Below are positions 1 to 5,891 of a stretch of DNA of 8,501 nt, in pieces. A program made the position numbers and the translations under genes. The number at the start of each line of letters is the position of its first letter. Position 1 is the first letter of the stretch. The notes beneath the pieces were generated by a model that was not told where the DNA came from, ran no database searches, and worked only from the letters and a program-made list of their open reading frames with translations. The stretch comes from Chloroflexota bacterium (GTDB lineage Bacteria; Chloroflexota; Anaerolineae; Thermoflexales; Thermoflexaceae), in NCBI GenBank assembly GCA_030550075.1, contig JAUQQB010000103.1:1-8501 (forward strand). Reading direction: 5' to 3'.

Positions 1-202
1 ATTCCTTCCGCCTCCGCCAGGCCGTCTGGTATGAGCCATCCTTTGCGGGCCTATCCATCCACCGGCATCCTGTGGTCAGGACGTATAGAATTCCGTTCCG
101 GGTCTTGCGGTCGTTGGCTCGGGGCCTGCCCGTCCGGGCCCTGGGAGGCAGCAGGGGCTCGATGAAAGCCCATTCCTCATCCTTCAGCTCCCGGAATTCC
201 AT
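1..202 (-). CDS. IS5-family transposase, N-terminal part (cut by window edge)
   Basis: The reverse strand reads from ATG at 202 leftwards and runs off the window after 67 residues. The visible part has the N-terminal pattern of IS5-family (DUF4096-type) transposases: ELKDEEWAFIEPLLPP near residues 5-20, then GRPR..DRKTRNGILYVL, then GCRWMD and GSYQTAWRRRKE. In the family this region precedes the DDE catalytic domain, which lies outside the window, so I cannot tell whether the element is intact. A strong Shine-Dalgarno, AGGAGGTGG, lies just upstream of the ATG (about 206-214 on the plus strand), which fixes the start. It is transcribed away from the cassette to its right. Family assignment is confident; the IS name is not determinable. 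Confidence 0.88.
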   Translation of the reverse strand, partial: MEFRELKDEEWAFIEPLLPPRARTGRPRANDRKTRNGILYVLTTGCRWMDRPAKDGSYQTAWRRRKE

Positions 203-269
203 CCTCCACCTCCTATCCCAGTCAGGGAATTCCAGGGTTATCTTAATACATCAGGGGTTTTGAGACGAG
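1..269. mobile_element. Right end of an IS5-family insertion sequence (boundary approximate)
   Basis: The transposase start at 202 implies the IS end lies within the next few dozen bases. From 270 onward the sequence is shared with the unit B promoter at 4011, so the element must end at or before 269. I could not identify the terminal inverted repeat or target duplication because the other end is outside the window. A weak resemblance between 251-269 and 3992-4010 may mean the true end lies near 250. In unit B the equivalent upstream position holds the SARP regulator; in unit A the IS is there instead. Confidence 0.5.
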
Positions 270-302
270 TTCATTGAAAATTCTAACATACCGGGTGAGC
301 AT

Positions 303-336
303 TTGTCACGATGCTGTCACGATAGGGGCATACAAT
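303..336 (+). promoter_or_regulatory. Activator-type promoter of unit A with 11-bp-spaced direct repeats
   Basis: GTCACGAT occurs at 305-312 and again at 316-323, an 11-bp period (one helical turn). Seven bases later comes TACAAT (331-336), a good -10 hexamer, with no -35 hexamer at 16-18 bp spacing. SARP regulators and PhoB-type regulators bind tandem half-sites with 11-bp period placed about 8-11 bp upstream of the -10, replacing the -35. The same layout is kept in unit B. A SARP gene at 3548-3973 is the obvious candidate regulator. The site is seen directly; the regulator is inferred. Confidence 0.62.
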
Positions 337-540
337 CAAAAGTGGACGGAGGAAGACAGCCCCTGTGCTGGATACCAGCTTCGCGCATGCCGTGCAAACC
401 TATACAGGGATCGGTGCGCTCTCTCTTCATCCGCAGGAAGCGATGTCGGACAGGGTAGATCTTCCCCTGGACCGGACGGCAGGCCATGGACTGGCGGATC
501 CGATGGGCCCTTCAGATCCTGATTCCGGAGGTGGGTCGGG
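337..540 (+). other. Long leader of unit A upstream of the DCC gene
   Basis: About 200 nt separate the -10 from the DCC reading frame. It is almost identical to the unit B leader except for a 7-nt indel near 390. It contains a purine-rich SD-like GGAGGAAG (347-354) and a second AGGAAG at 435-440 just before ATG 443. That ATG opens the counterpart of the unit B leader ORF, but its stop codon is lost here (TGATG became TCGGG), so it reads on to 613. No tRNA, terminator or recognised riboswitch was seen. Confidence 0.5.
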
Positions 541-600
541 ATCGAGCGCAGGCTGCTTTACGATGCGGGATGTTCCCCTTGCGCCGCCCTGGCGCGAGAG

Positions 601-1518
601 GTGGAGGCCCTGAGCGAAGGGCGGCTGCGGGTGCGAAGTCTCCGGGAACCGGAGGTCCAGACCCTGCTGAACCGCGTCCGACCCGGCTGGCGGTGGGAGC
701 CGATGCTCCTGGAGGCGGAAGGGGAGCGGGTGCGGGTCTATACGGGCCTGGCGATGCGGATGCGGTTGGTCCGGGTCCTGGGCCCGGTGCGGGCGTGGCG
801 GGTGGCGCAGCTTGTGGCCCGCTTTGGGGGGCCAGTGCTGGGCGTGGATTGGAGGCGGCGGCGGCTGTTACAGCAAGGCGGAGCCCTCGCGGGATTAGCT
901 CTCCTGGGCCGATGGTCTCGTCTCCTGCAAGGGCCTGCTCCCTCGGCGACTTCGTTTACTCCGGCATCCGAGCAGGAAGGGGAGCTGTGGGAGGGGTTCC
1001 TGCTGCTGCCGCCCGGCGCGCCGCTTCCACCGTGGGTGCAATGCGTCCCCGCTCCCATTCTGTGTCAGACCGACGGGCCAGAAGATCCTGAGCTCCGCGG
1101 GGAGGTCATCGAGTTCTCGGACCAGGAAACTCTACGGCGCACCCTTCCCTTCCCCTTTTATCGGCCAGCCGGGATACCACTGCGACAGGCGGTAGTGATC
1201 CGGTTCCAGCGGAATCGGCAGGTGTTTAGCGTGATGCTGGACTTCGGGAGGGAAATGGAGCCGGGGATTAGCCTCTGGATGCAACCGATCTTTCCCCGTC
1301 CTTATCCGGTCTGGCCGGTTCACTCTCCTCAAGACCCTGAGCGGGTGATCAAGCCTGAGAAGGTATTTTTCACCCCCAAACCCGGGGTGATGCGTCCGAC
1401 CTTCTCAGGCCTTCAGATCCACTGGATCGAGCCGGCGGGCTTATATACCCTGATTGTGGAGGGAGATCCGCGCCCTGAAGCTGCAATGCAGATTGTGAGC
1501 TCAATGAGCCTATTTTGA
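601..1518 (+). CDS. DCC-family thiol-oxidoreductase fusion protein, copy A (start lost or altered)
   Basis: Homology to the unit B protein begins at 541, where the frame reads ATC instead of the ATG used in unit B, so no ordinary start covers the redox motif. The first standard start is GTG 601, giving 305 aa and leaving out the motif YDAGCSPC (bases 556-579; unit B has CSLC). A GGAGGTG SD-like stretch (527-533) still sits at ideal distance from ATC 541, so rare ATC initiation (325 aa) cannot be excluded. After the DCC-like region come an arginine cluster and hydrophobic stretch (RRRRLLQQGGALAGLALLG), a linker, and a C-terminal domain that keeps the unit B landmarks EGELWEGFLLLPPGAPLP, PYPVWPVHSP and PEKVFF. 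It ends with TGA 1516-1518, directly followed by an AAGGAGG site for the next gene. It is probably a decaying or N-terminally disabled paralogue of 4272-5291. Confidence 0.7.
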   Translation: MEALSEGRLRVRSLREPEVQTLLNRVRPGWRWEPMLLEAEGERVRVYTGLAMRMRLVRVLGPVRAWRVAQLVARFGGPVLGVDWRRRRLLQQGGALAGLALLGRWSRLLQGPAPSATSFTPASEQEGELWEGFLLLPPGAPLPPWVQCVPAPILCQTDGPEDPELRGEVIEFSDQETLRRTLPFPFYRPAGIPLRQAVVIRFQRNRQVFSVMLDFGREMEPGISLWMQPIFPRPYPVWPVHSPQDPERVIKPEKVFFTPKPGVMRPTFSGLQIHWIEPAGLYTLIVEGDPRPEAAMQIVSSMSLF

Positions 1519-1527
1519 TAAGGAGGC

Positions 1528-1970
1528 TTGCCATGGGTTACGCGTATTGTGTATGCACCAATTGCAGGACGAATCACAGGCCGCGATTATTATTGTAGCT
1601 GCCCCAGTTGCGCCGGTAACTGCAATGGTTGCACGACTGCCCACGGTCGCTGCAAGGGGTGGGCTTCTCCTGTTGATATTGGAGGTATAGGCCCTACTAT
1701 TTATCTCTACGTCCGGGTCAGGTTGCCACAGGGACGCATACTTGTAACCCATCATGTCCAGAACCCTGCCGTCCTTGTCCTTGCCCGTGCTCTAGCCCTG
1801 ATTGTAGCCGCTGCACCTGCGGAACCTGTTGCAGGACGTGCTTTAGTGGGGCCCACGTCCATATGGAGCGATACAGGGGAGAGGTAGTGGCCCCATGCTG
1901 TTGTGTGGACGTTACAGAAGGAACGACAGCTATTTATCGCTTTTATTACAATTCGGGTTACGCGTGCTAA
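1528..1970 (+). pseudogene. Cys-rich M23-like gene, copy A, frame-broken
   Basis: An ideal AAGGAGG (1520-1526) precedes ATG 1533, but that frame stops at TAG 1596. The conserved start YAPxxGRxT lies one frame over (TTG 1528 frame) because of one extra base after the ATG relative to unit B. That frame carries CSCPSCAGNCNGC and VDIGG..PTIYLYV up to about 1712. It then loses the homologous frame: unit B residues from YLYV to GQV (about 70 aa, including the YGH motif) are missing, and the homology resumes in the ATG 1533 frame as GQV followed by a dense Cys cluster (CRPCPCPC, CSRCTCGTCC), GAHVHM and TAIYRF, ending TAA 1968-1970. As it stands the TTG frame gives only a 119-aa product ending at 1887 with a non-homologous tail. 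One insertion plus one out-of-frame deletion makes this a likely pseudogene; sequencing error cannot be excluded. Confidence 0.72.
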
Positions 1971-1981
1971 GGGGGGAGACG

Positions 1982-3568
1982 ATGAGTGGGCTTATATCCC
2001 CGAAGGCATGGGTTCACATCACGCTGCTGGGTCTGCTCGGCTGCGGGGCGCCGCAGACTCCGGTATCCCCCGCTTCTACGCCCTCCCGGAGCTTTCCTCC
2101 TTCACCGACGCTGTCGAGCCCTCCACCCTCGACCCGTCCTCAACCCACTCCCACCGCCGCCTCTTGCCTCCCTCCTCCGCCAGGGATCCCGGGCGAGGAT
2201 GCGCCCCGGCTGCCGCTGGACTTCCGGGACCTGCGATGGGAGGCACTGGCCATGCCTGGTCTTCGCCTGCGCCACCTCCTCGGCTCCCCTTATCCGATGT
2301 TCCCGGAGTCTGTCTCCCCCGATGGCCGCCGGCTCCGAGTTGTCTGGCGCTGGCCCTTAGATCCACCGCTTCAAAGTGGGGGCTTCCTCGCCAGCGCGGA
2401 GCTGGACACAGAGGACAGCGATCACCGGTGGCTCATTCAGGACTTCCGCGCCGCTGGCGAGAGGGAAATCTGCTGCTGGACTCTCCCGGACGGCCGACGG
2501 CTCAAGGCCACCCGCACCCATGCCGGCCTGACCCGCTTCGTTTTTGAGGACGATCCTCTTGCCCGCCGCCTGGAGCCGCCTGAGCCCATCGACAGCCTCG
2601 TCCAGGCCCAGGGGACGGTGGCCTTTGCCCTCGCTATCCGGCCGGATCTGAAGCGGGATTTATGGCGGGTAGATCTGGAAGCCTGGGCCTGGGAGAAGGT
2701 CAGCAACGAAGAGGGGCTGTGGTGGGAATTTCATCGGGCGCGAGATGGTTCCTATGCGCTGGCGGTGCAGGAGGTGGAGCCCTCGCGGCGGTTCCGACTG
2801 TGGCGGATCCCGGCCCGGATGGGAGCACCGGCCGTGCGGGTGGCGGAGCTGGAGCTGTCGCTCCTGGCATCCGACGCGCCGCTTCCCCCATCGGCGGAAA
2901 TTGCCGGCGGCCCCTACTGGTGGATCAGCTTGCCCAGCGAGCAGTGGGGGTTAGGCCTGATCGTGAACCTCCTCACGGGGCGGGTTCTGAGGCCGGAAGA
3001 TCTCGGCCGCTCCGGCTGGAGGTTTCTGGATTACCACCTGGCTCCTGACGGGCGCTGGGTGGCGATCGGCCTGGTGCCCTCATCGGGTGTTCAGGGGCCG
3101 GAGGATCCGAACCGGGCGCTGTATCTGGCGCCTGGGGAAAACCTGCAGGCGGGGTGGTTGAGGGAGGGCGTCCGACTGGTGGGCTGGAACGTTGAGCCGC
3201 CGGCGGCCCTGCTGGAGGATTTGCGAACCCGGACGCTGTGGGCACTGCGGCTGCCGCCCGCGCAGGGAACGCCGGGGGTTCCCCTTCCCGGGGCGCGATT
3301 ACCAATCGCCTCGATCCCGGAGGGGGTGGTGGCGAGCGCGACAGGGGCTCCTGCGCGTGTCCTGTGGCTGAGCTGGGAAGGGCAGATACAGGCCGCACTG
3401 GATCTGGCCCCCTTTTATGAGAAGATCCTGGCCCTGATGCCGGAGGTGCACGGGGGACGGACGAAGCGAGTGTGGATTGGGGCGCAGGCAATCCCGCCCC
3501 GGGCGGACGGACGGTGCCAGTGGGGATTGATCGAATGGCCCCTTCCCTCAAAGGCGGCTGCGCCATAG
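1982..3568 (+). CDS. Surface lipoprotein with propeller-like repeats, copy A (528 aa)
   Basis: Start ATG 1982 is chosen because it gives a classic lipoprotein signal: a short N-terminus with one Lys, a hydrophobic core, and lipobox LLGC with Cys21. AGGGGGGAG (1970-1978) is just upstream. An earlier in-frame start near 1895 would bury the signal. After Cys21 comes a Pro/Ser/Thr-rich tether (residues 23-70) typical of surface-exposed lipoproteins. The body has WD40/TolB-like blade signatures, SPDGRRLRVV (112-121) and APDGRWVAIGL (354-364), and the family-shared stretches DHRW (147-150), FRLWRIPAR (271-279) and DGRCQWGLIE near the end. It has the same length (528 aa) and the same lipobox position as the unit B lipoprotein but is strongly diverged from it. 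It lies 11 nt after the Cys-rich reading frame, so it is probably in one operon with it. Specific ligand or role unknown. Confidence 0.85.
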   Translation: MSGLISPKAWVHITLLGLLGCGAPQTPVSPASTPSRSFPPSPTLSSPPPSTRPQPTPTAASCLPPPPGIPGEDAPRLPLDFRDLRWEALAMPGLRLRHLLGSPYPMFPESVSPDGRRLRVVWRWPLDPPLQSGGFLASAELDTEDSDHRWLIQDFRAAGEREICCWTLPDGRRLKATRTHAGLTRFVFEDDPLARRLEPPEPIDSLVQAQGTVAFALAIRPDLKRDLWRVDLEAWAWEKVSNEEGLWWEFHRARDGSYALAVQEVEPSRRFRLWRIPARMGAPAVRVAELELSLLASDAPLPPSAEIAGGPYWWISLPSEQWGLGLIVNLLTGRVLRPEDLGRSGWRFLDYHLAPDGRWVAIGLVPSSGVQGPEDPNRALYLAPGENLQAGWLREGVRLVGWNVEPPAALLEDLRTRTLWALRLPPAQGTPGVPLPGARLPIASIPEGVVASATGAPARVLWLSWEGQIQAALDLAPFYEKILALMPEVHGGRTKRVWIGAQAIPPRADGRCQWGLIEWPLPSKAAAP

Positions 3569-3973
3569 GACCCCCGGCCGGCATGCCTGGGAGTGCAAAC
3601 AGGGAAACATGCTGTGGAGAAGGAGCCGGAAGGTCCAGAAGCGGCGGTCCCGTTCGGCTCGAACGGGGATCCGGCGGGGGTCCAACCCTGCGCCCATCCG
3701 GCGACGCAGCCGATAGAGAGCGGCCCGGAGCGCCCCCGCCGCGCGTTCCGGGGGCAGATCAGGCCACAAGCGCTCCGCCAGGGCCAAACGGGGGAACGAG
3801 CGGAAAGGATGGAGGGCCAGGAAGGCCAGCAACCCCCCGGTCTGGGGCTGTCGGGCCAGCTCCGGGAGGGAGCGCCCCCGAATCTCCACCGTCAGGTCCC
3901 CGAAGAGGCGAATCCGCAGGGCCGGTTGGGCCATCAGCGGCGCCCCGGTCTCATCGAAAGCAGAGGGCATCAT
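3548..3973 (-). CDS. SARP/BTAD-type regulator, DNA-binding domain only (truncated)
   Basis: On the reverse strand ATG 3973 (followed by a second ATG) is preceded by GGGAGGTG at good spacing and opens a 141-aa frame. Residues 19-94 match the OmpR/PhoB-like winged helix of SARP/BTAD activators: LRIRLFGDLTVEIRG, then LLAFLALHP, LAERLWPDLPPERA and ALRAALYRLRRRMG. SARP proteins normally continue into a bacterial transcriptional activation (TPR-like) domain, giving 250 residues or more; here the homology fades after about residue 110 and the frame ends in an unrelated-looking tail. The last 21 bases overlap the 3' end of the convergent lipoprotein gene. It is divergent from unit B, about 70 bp from that unit's direct-repeat promoter. 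It may act as a small DNA-binding regulator or be a remnant; which is undecided. Confidence 0.75.
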   Translation of the reverse strand: MMPSAFDETGAPLMAQPALRIRLFGDLTVEIRGRSLPELARQPQTGGLLAFLALHPFRSFPRLALAERLWPDLPPERAAGALRAALYRLRRRMGAGLDPRRIPVRAERDRRFWTFRLLLHSMFPCLHSQACRPGVLWRSRL

Positions 3974-4043
3974 CCCCCACCTCCCAGGGGGATCAGGGTT
4001 CGGTCCAATTTTCATTGAAAATTCTAACATGCCGGGCGAGCAT

Positions 4044-4077
4044 TTGTCACGATGCGGTCACGATAGGGGCATACAAT
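4044..4077 (+). promoter_or_regulatory. Activator-type promoter of unit B with 11-bp-spaced direct repeats
   Basis: GTCACGAT at 4046-4053 and 4057-4064, then TACAAT at 4072-4077. The repeats and the -10 are identical to unit A; one difference lies between the repeats (GCG instead of GCT). No -35 at normal spacing. The position between the divergent SARP gene and the DCC gene fits direct control by the SARP product, by analogy with known SARP sites. Confidence 0.65.
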
Positions 4078-4271
4078 CAAAAGTGGACGGAGGAAGACAG
4101 CCCCTGTGCTGGATGCCAGCTTCGCGTGCAAACCTATACAGGGATCGGTGCGCTCTCTCTTCATCTGCAGGAAGCGATGTCGGACAGGGTAGATCTTCCC
4201 CTGGACCGGACGGCAGGCCATGGACTGGCGGATCCGATGGGCCCTTCAGATCCTGATTCCGAAGGTGGGTG
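4078..4271 (+). other. Long leader of unit B
   Basis: About 195 nt lie between the -10 and the DCC start. It holds an SD-like GGAGGAAG (4088-4095) with a possible GTG start near 4106, and the small ORF at 4177-4272. Apart from these I see no RNA gene or recognised riboswitch. It is almost invariant between the two units, which hints at function or recent conversion. Confidence 0.45.
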
Positions 4272-4272
4272 A
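4177..4272 (+). CDS. Possible 31-aa leader ORF coupled to the DCC gene
   Basis: ATG 4177 follows an AGGAAG (4169-4174) and opens a 31-codon frame, acidic and Gly/Asp/Pro-rich. Its TGA (4270-4272) overlaps the DCC start as TGATG, an arrangement typical of translational coupling. In unit A the same frame is conserved until the TGATG, which has become TCGGG. It has no recognised family and near-identity of the whole segment means conservation is not independent evidence for coding. Could be a regulatory leader peptide or chance. Confidence 0.3.
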   Translation: MSDRVDLPLDRTAGHGLADPMGPSDPDSEGG

Positions 4273-5291
4273 TGATCGAACGCTGGCTGCTCTACGATGC
4301 GGGATGTTCCCTTTGCGCCGCCCTGGCGCGAGAGGTGGAGGTCCTGAGCGAAGGGCGGCTGCGGGTGCGAAGTCTCCGGGAACCGGAGGTCCAGGCCCTG
4401 CTGGACCGGGCCCGGCCGGGCTGGCGGTGGGAGCCGATGCTCCTGGAGGCGGAAGGGGAGCGGGTGCGGGTCTATACGGGCCTGGCGATGCGGATGCGGT
4501 TGGTCCGGGTCCTGGGGCCGGTGCGGGCGTGGCGGGTGGCGCAGCTTGTGGCCCGCTTTGGGGGGCCAGTGCTGGGCGTGGATTGGGGACGGCGGCGGTT
4601 ACTGCAGCAAGGAGGAGCCCTTGCGGGATTGGCCCTCCTGAGTGAATGGATCCATCTCCTGCGAGGGCCGGCCTCCTCCGCGGCTCCATCGGTCCCGACA
4701 TCCAAGATGGAAGGGGAGTTATGGGAAGGATTCTTATTGCTACCGCCTGGCGCGCCTCTTCCTTTGTGGGTCCAGCGTGCACCGGCTCCTCTCCTGTGTC
4801 AGACCTCGGATCCTGAGGCGGAGGCTGAGCTTCGGGGCGATACGCTACCGATGGTGCCCTGGGAAAAATGGGCTTCCCGCGTGGCCTTTCCCCTGTATGC
4901 TCCCACACCGCTTCCTCCAGGTTTTGTTTTCCAGGGGGCCTATGCCACCGTGTTCCGGCGATCGGGACTCCTCTTTTCGATCTCCCTGGCTTTTGGAGAA
5001 GCGGGTGGGGAGCCGGTGGTGCGGCTGATCGCTCAGCCGATCCATCCCTCTCCATATCCGGTATGGCCGGTTCACTCGCCAGAGCAGCCGGAGGAACCGA
5101 TTTGGCCGGAGAAGGTGTTCTTCCTGCCGCGGCCGGGGATATTGCTGCCCAGCGCGCGAGGGCATCTAGCTCTCTGGATAGAGCAGGATGTATTATATGT
5201 GCTCATCGCTGAACATGATCCTCATCGCGAATCCATGGTTGAACTTGCCAAATCCTTAAATCCCATAAATTTTGAGAGGGGGAAGCCATGA
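4272..5291 (+). CDS. DCC-family thiol-disulfide oxidoreductase fused to an extracytoplasmic-type domain (339 aa)
   Basis: ATG 4272 is chosen over GTG 4269 because the AAGGTG SD (4262-4267) then has usable spacing. The N-terminus has the DCC (DUF393) signature YDAGCSLC with Cys12 and Cys15, the redox pair of this thioredoxin-like family. DCC proteins are usually about 110-140 aa; this one continues. Residues 106-123 (GRRRLLQQGGALAGLALL) resemble a Tat signal or a membrane anchor in mid-protein, followed by a Ser/Pro linker (134-145). Residues about 200-330 look like a DUF4367-type domain often found on the outer face of the membrane: PLPPGF (213-218), a beta-rich core, LALWIEQDVLYVLIAE, and a closing VELAKSLNPI. 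I infer an N-in protein with cytoplasmic redox domain and external C-terminus. TGA overlaps the next gene's ATG (ATGA), so the two are translationally coupled. The DCC call is firm; the C-terminal domain name is tentative. Confidence 0.8.
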   Translation: MIERWLLYDAGCSLCAALAREVEVLSEGRLRVRSLREPEVQALLDRARPGWRWEPMLLEAEGERVRVYTGLAMRMRLVRVLGPVRAWRVAQLVARFGGPVLGVDWGRRRLLQQGGALAGLALLSEWIHLLRGPASSAAPSVPTSKMEGELWEGFLLLPPGAPLPLWVQRAPAPLLCQTSDPEAEAELRGDTLPMVPWEKWASRVAFPLYAPTPLPPGFVFQGAYATVFRRSGLLFSISLAFGEAGGEPVVRLIAQPIHPSPYPVWPVHSPEQPEEPIWPEKVFFLPRPGILLPSARGHLALWIEQDVLYVLIAEHDPHRESMVELAKSLNPINFERGKP

Positions 5292-5812
5292 CTCTCGCAT
5301 TTGTTTATGCTCCATTTTCTGGACGAGTTACAAATTTAGACAATGGGGCTTGTGCTTCTCATTTTGCTTGCTCTGGCGAATCCGGGTTGGTTGATATAGG
5401 CACATCCGGATCAGTCCTTACTTTATACTTGTATGTTAATTATCCAACAATTGCCAAGATTTACATCTCTACCCAATATTTGTGTTGTTGCAAAACAAAC
5501 AATGTCTATGGAAAAGCGCGAATTATCGATCTGTACGCTACGAACAATCGCTATGTAGGATCTGTCCTGTATGGTCATATCAATACCGACATCGGTGTGT
5601 CGGATGGCTGGCATCCTCTTTCCGGTTCCTCCTTTGGGCCTTTAGGACAGGTGCCTGCAGGATCCTGTTGTCCACCCTGTGGTTGCAGTAGTTGTTGTTA
5701 TACAGGAACTCATACTCATATGGGTTGTTATGGAGGAATTCGAATGCCGTTATATTGTGGACAATGGGTTTCAGGTGGATCTACGGCCATATACCGGTTC
5801 GAATTTTATTAA
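5288..5812 (+). CDS. Cys-rich M23-peptidase-like protein (174 aa)
   Basis: Start ATG 5288 overlaps the DCC stop, with GAGGGGGAAG just upstream. The protein has 13 cysteines, including CCC (66-68) and CCPPCGCSSCC (127-137). It carries a run of landmarks in the order seen in M23/LytM metallopeptidases: APFSGRV (8-14), VDIG (35-38, the Asp of HxxxD), VLYGH (93-97), FGPLGQV (116-122) and GTHTHM (140-145, cf. GPHLHF). The first zinc His of HxxxD is replaced by Ser (SGLVD), so it may be inactive or use other ligands such as Cys or His25. The Cys block replaces the short loop before HxH. No signal peptide is visible. Base composition is clearly AT-richer than both neighbours. By position it is a plausible redox partner or substrate of the DCC protein; this is inference. 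M23 kinship rests on motif order and needs profile search. Confidence 0.72.
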   Translation: MTLAFVYAPFSGRVTNLDNGACASHFACSGESGLVDIGTSGSVLTLYLYVNYPTIAKIYISTQYLCCCKTNNVYGKARIIDLYATNNRYVGSVLYGHINTDIGVSDGWHPLSGSSFGPLGQVPAGSCCPPCGCSSCCYTGTHTHMGCYGGIRMPLYCGQWVSGGSTAIYRFEFY

Positions 5813-5891
5813 ATTCCTTAAATTGAGTCAAATTGGTCTGTTGCGTAATTGTTGGACTTTGGACAAACAATTCATGTTCTGGGGGTCTGGA

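Larger units (their letters stand above)
270..855 (+). repeat. Near-identical duplicated segment, copy A
   Basis: This segment matches 4011-4589 with about twenty substitutions by eye and one 7-nt indel (extra bases near 388-396 in copy A). It covers the promoter, the leader and the first third of the DCC gene. Downstream of about 855 the two units drop to protein-level similarity only. Roughly half of the substitutions lie around the start codon (535-560) and in codons 40-50 of the DCC gene. Confidence 0.92.
4011..4589 (+). repeat. Near-identical duplicated segment, copy B
   Basis: This is the counterpart of 270-855, at offset +3741 before the 7-nt indel and +3734 after it. The left boundary is sharp: bases left of 4011 belong to the SARP upstream region and differ from unit A. 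Confidence 0.92.

Noticed and set aside
303..320. Classical Pho box (TTGTCAC N4 CTGTCAC)
   Set aside because: The match is good, but nothing in the cassette suggests phosphate use and a SARP gene is adjacent; kept as an alternative reading of the direct-repeat promoter rather than a separate feature.
486..1091. 201-codon plus-strand frame starting MDWRIRWALQ
   Set aside because: It overlaps the DCC frame in another phase and becomes Gly/Ala/Pro low complexity; the true frame aligns to the DCC motif.
1755..1850. Cys-rich repeat stretch considered as a metallothionein or precursor peptide
   Set aside because: Alignment with unit B shows it is the Cys block of the M23-like gene, not a stand-alone peptide.
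3472..4272. Long plus-strand open frame across the SARP gene and unit B promoter
   Set aside because: It is antisense to a recognisable SARP winged helix and runs through the direct-repeat promoter; low-complexity Gly/Pro/Arg product.
4246..5055. Long minus-strand open frame opposite the DCC gene
   Set aside because: Pro/Arg/Gly-rich translation with no family pattern, lying opposite a well-supported gene; typical shadow in GC-rich DNA.
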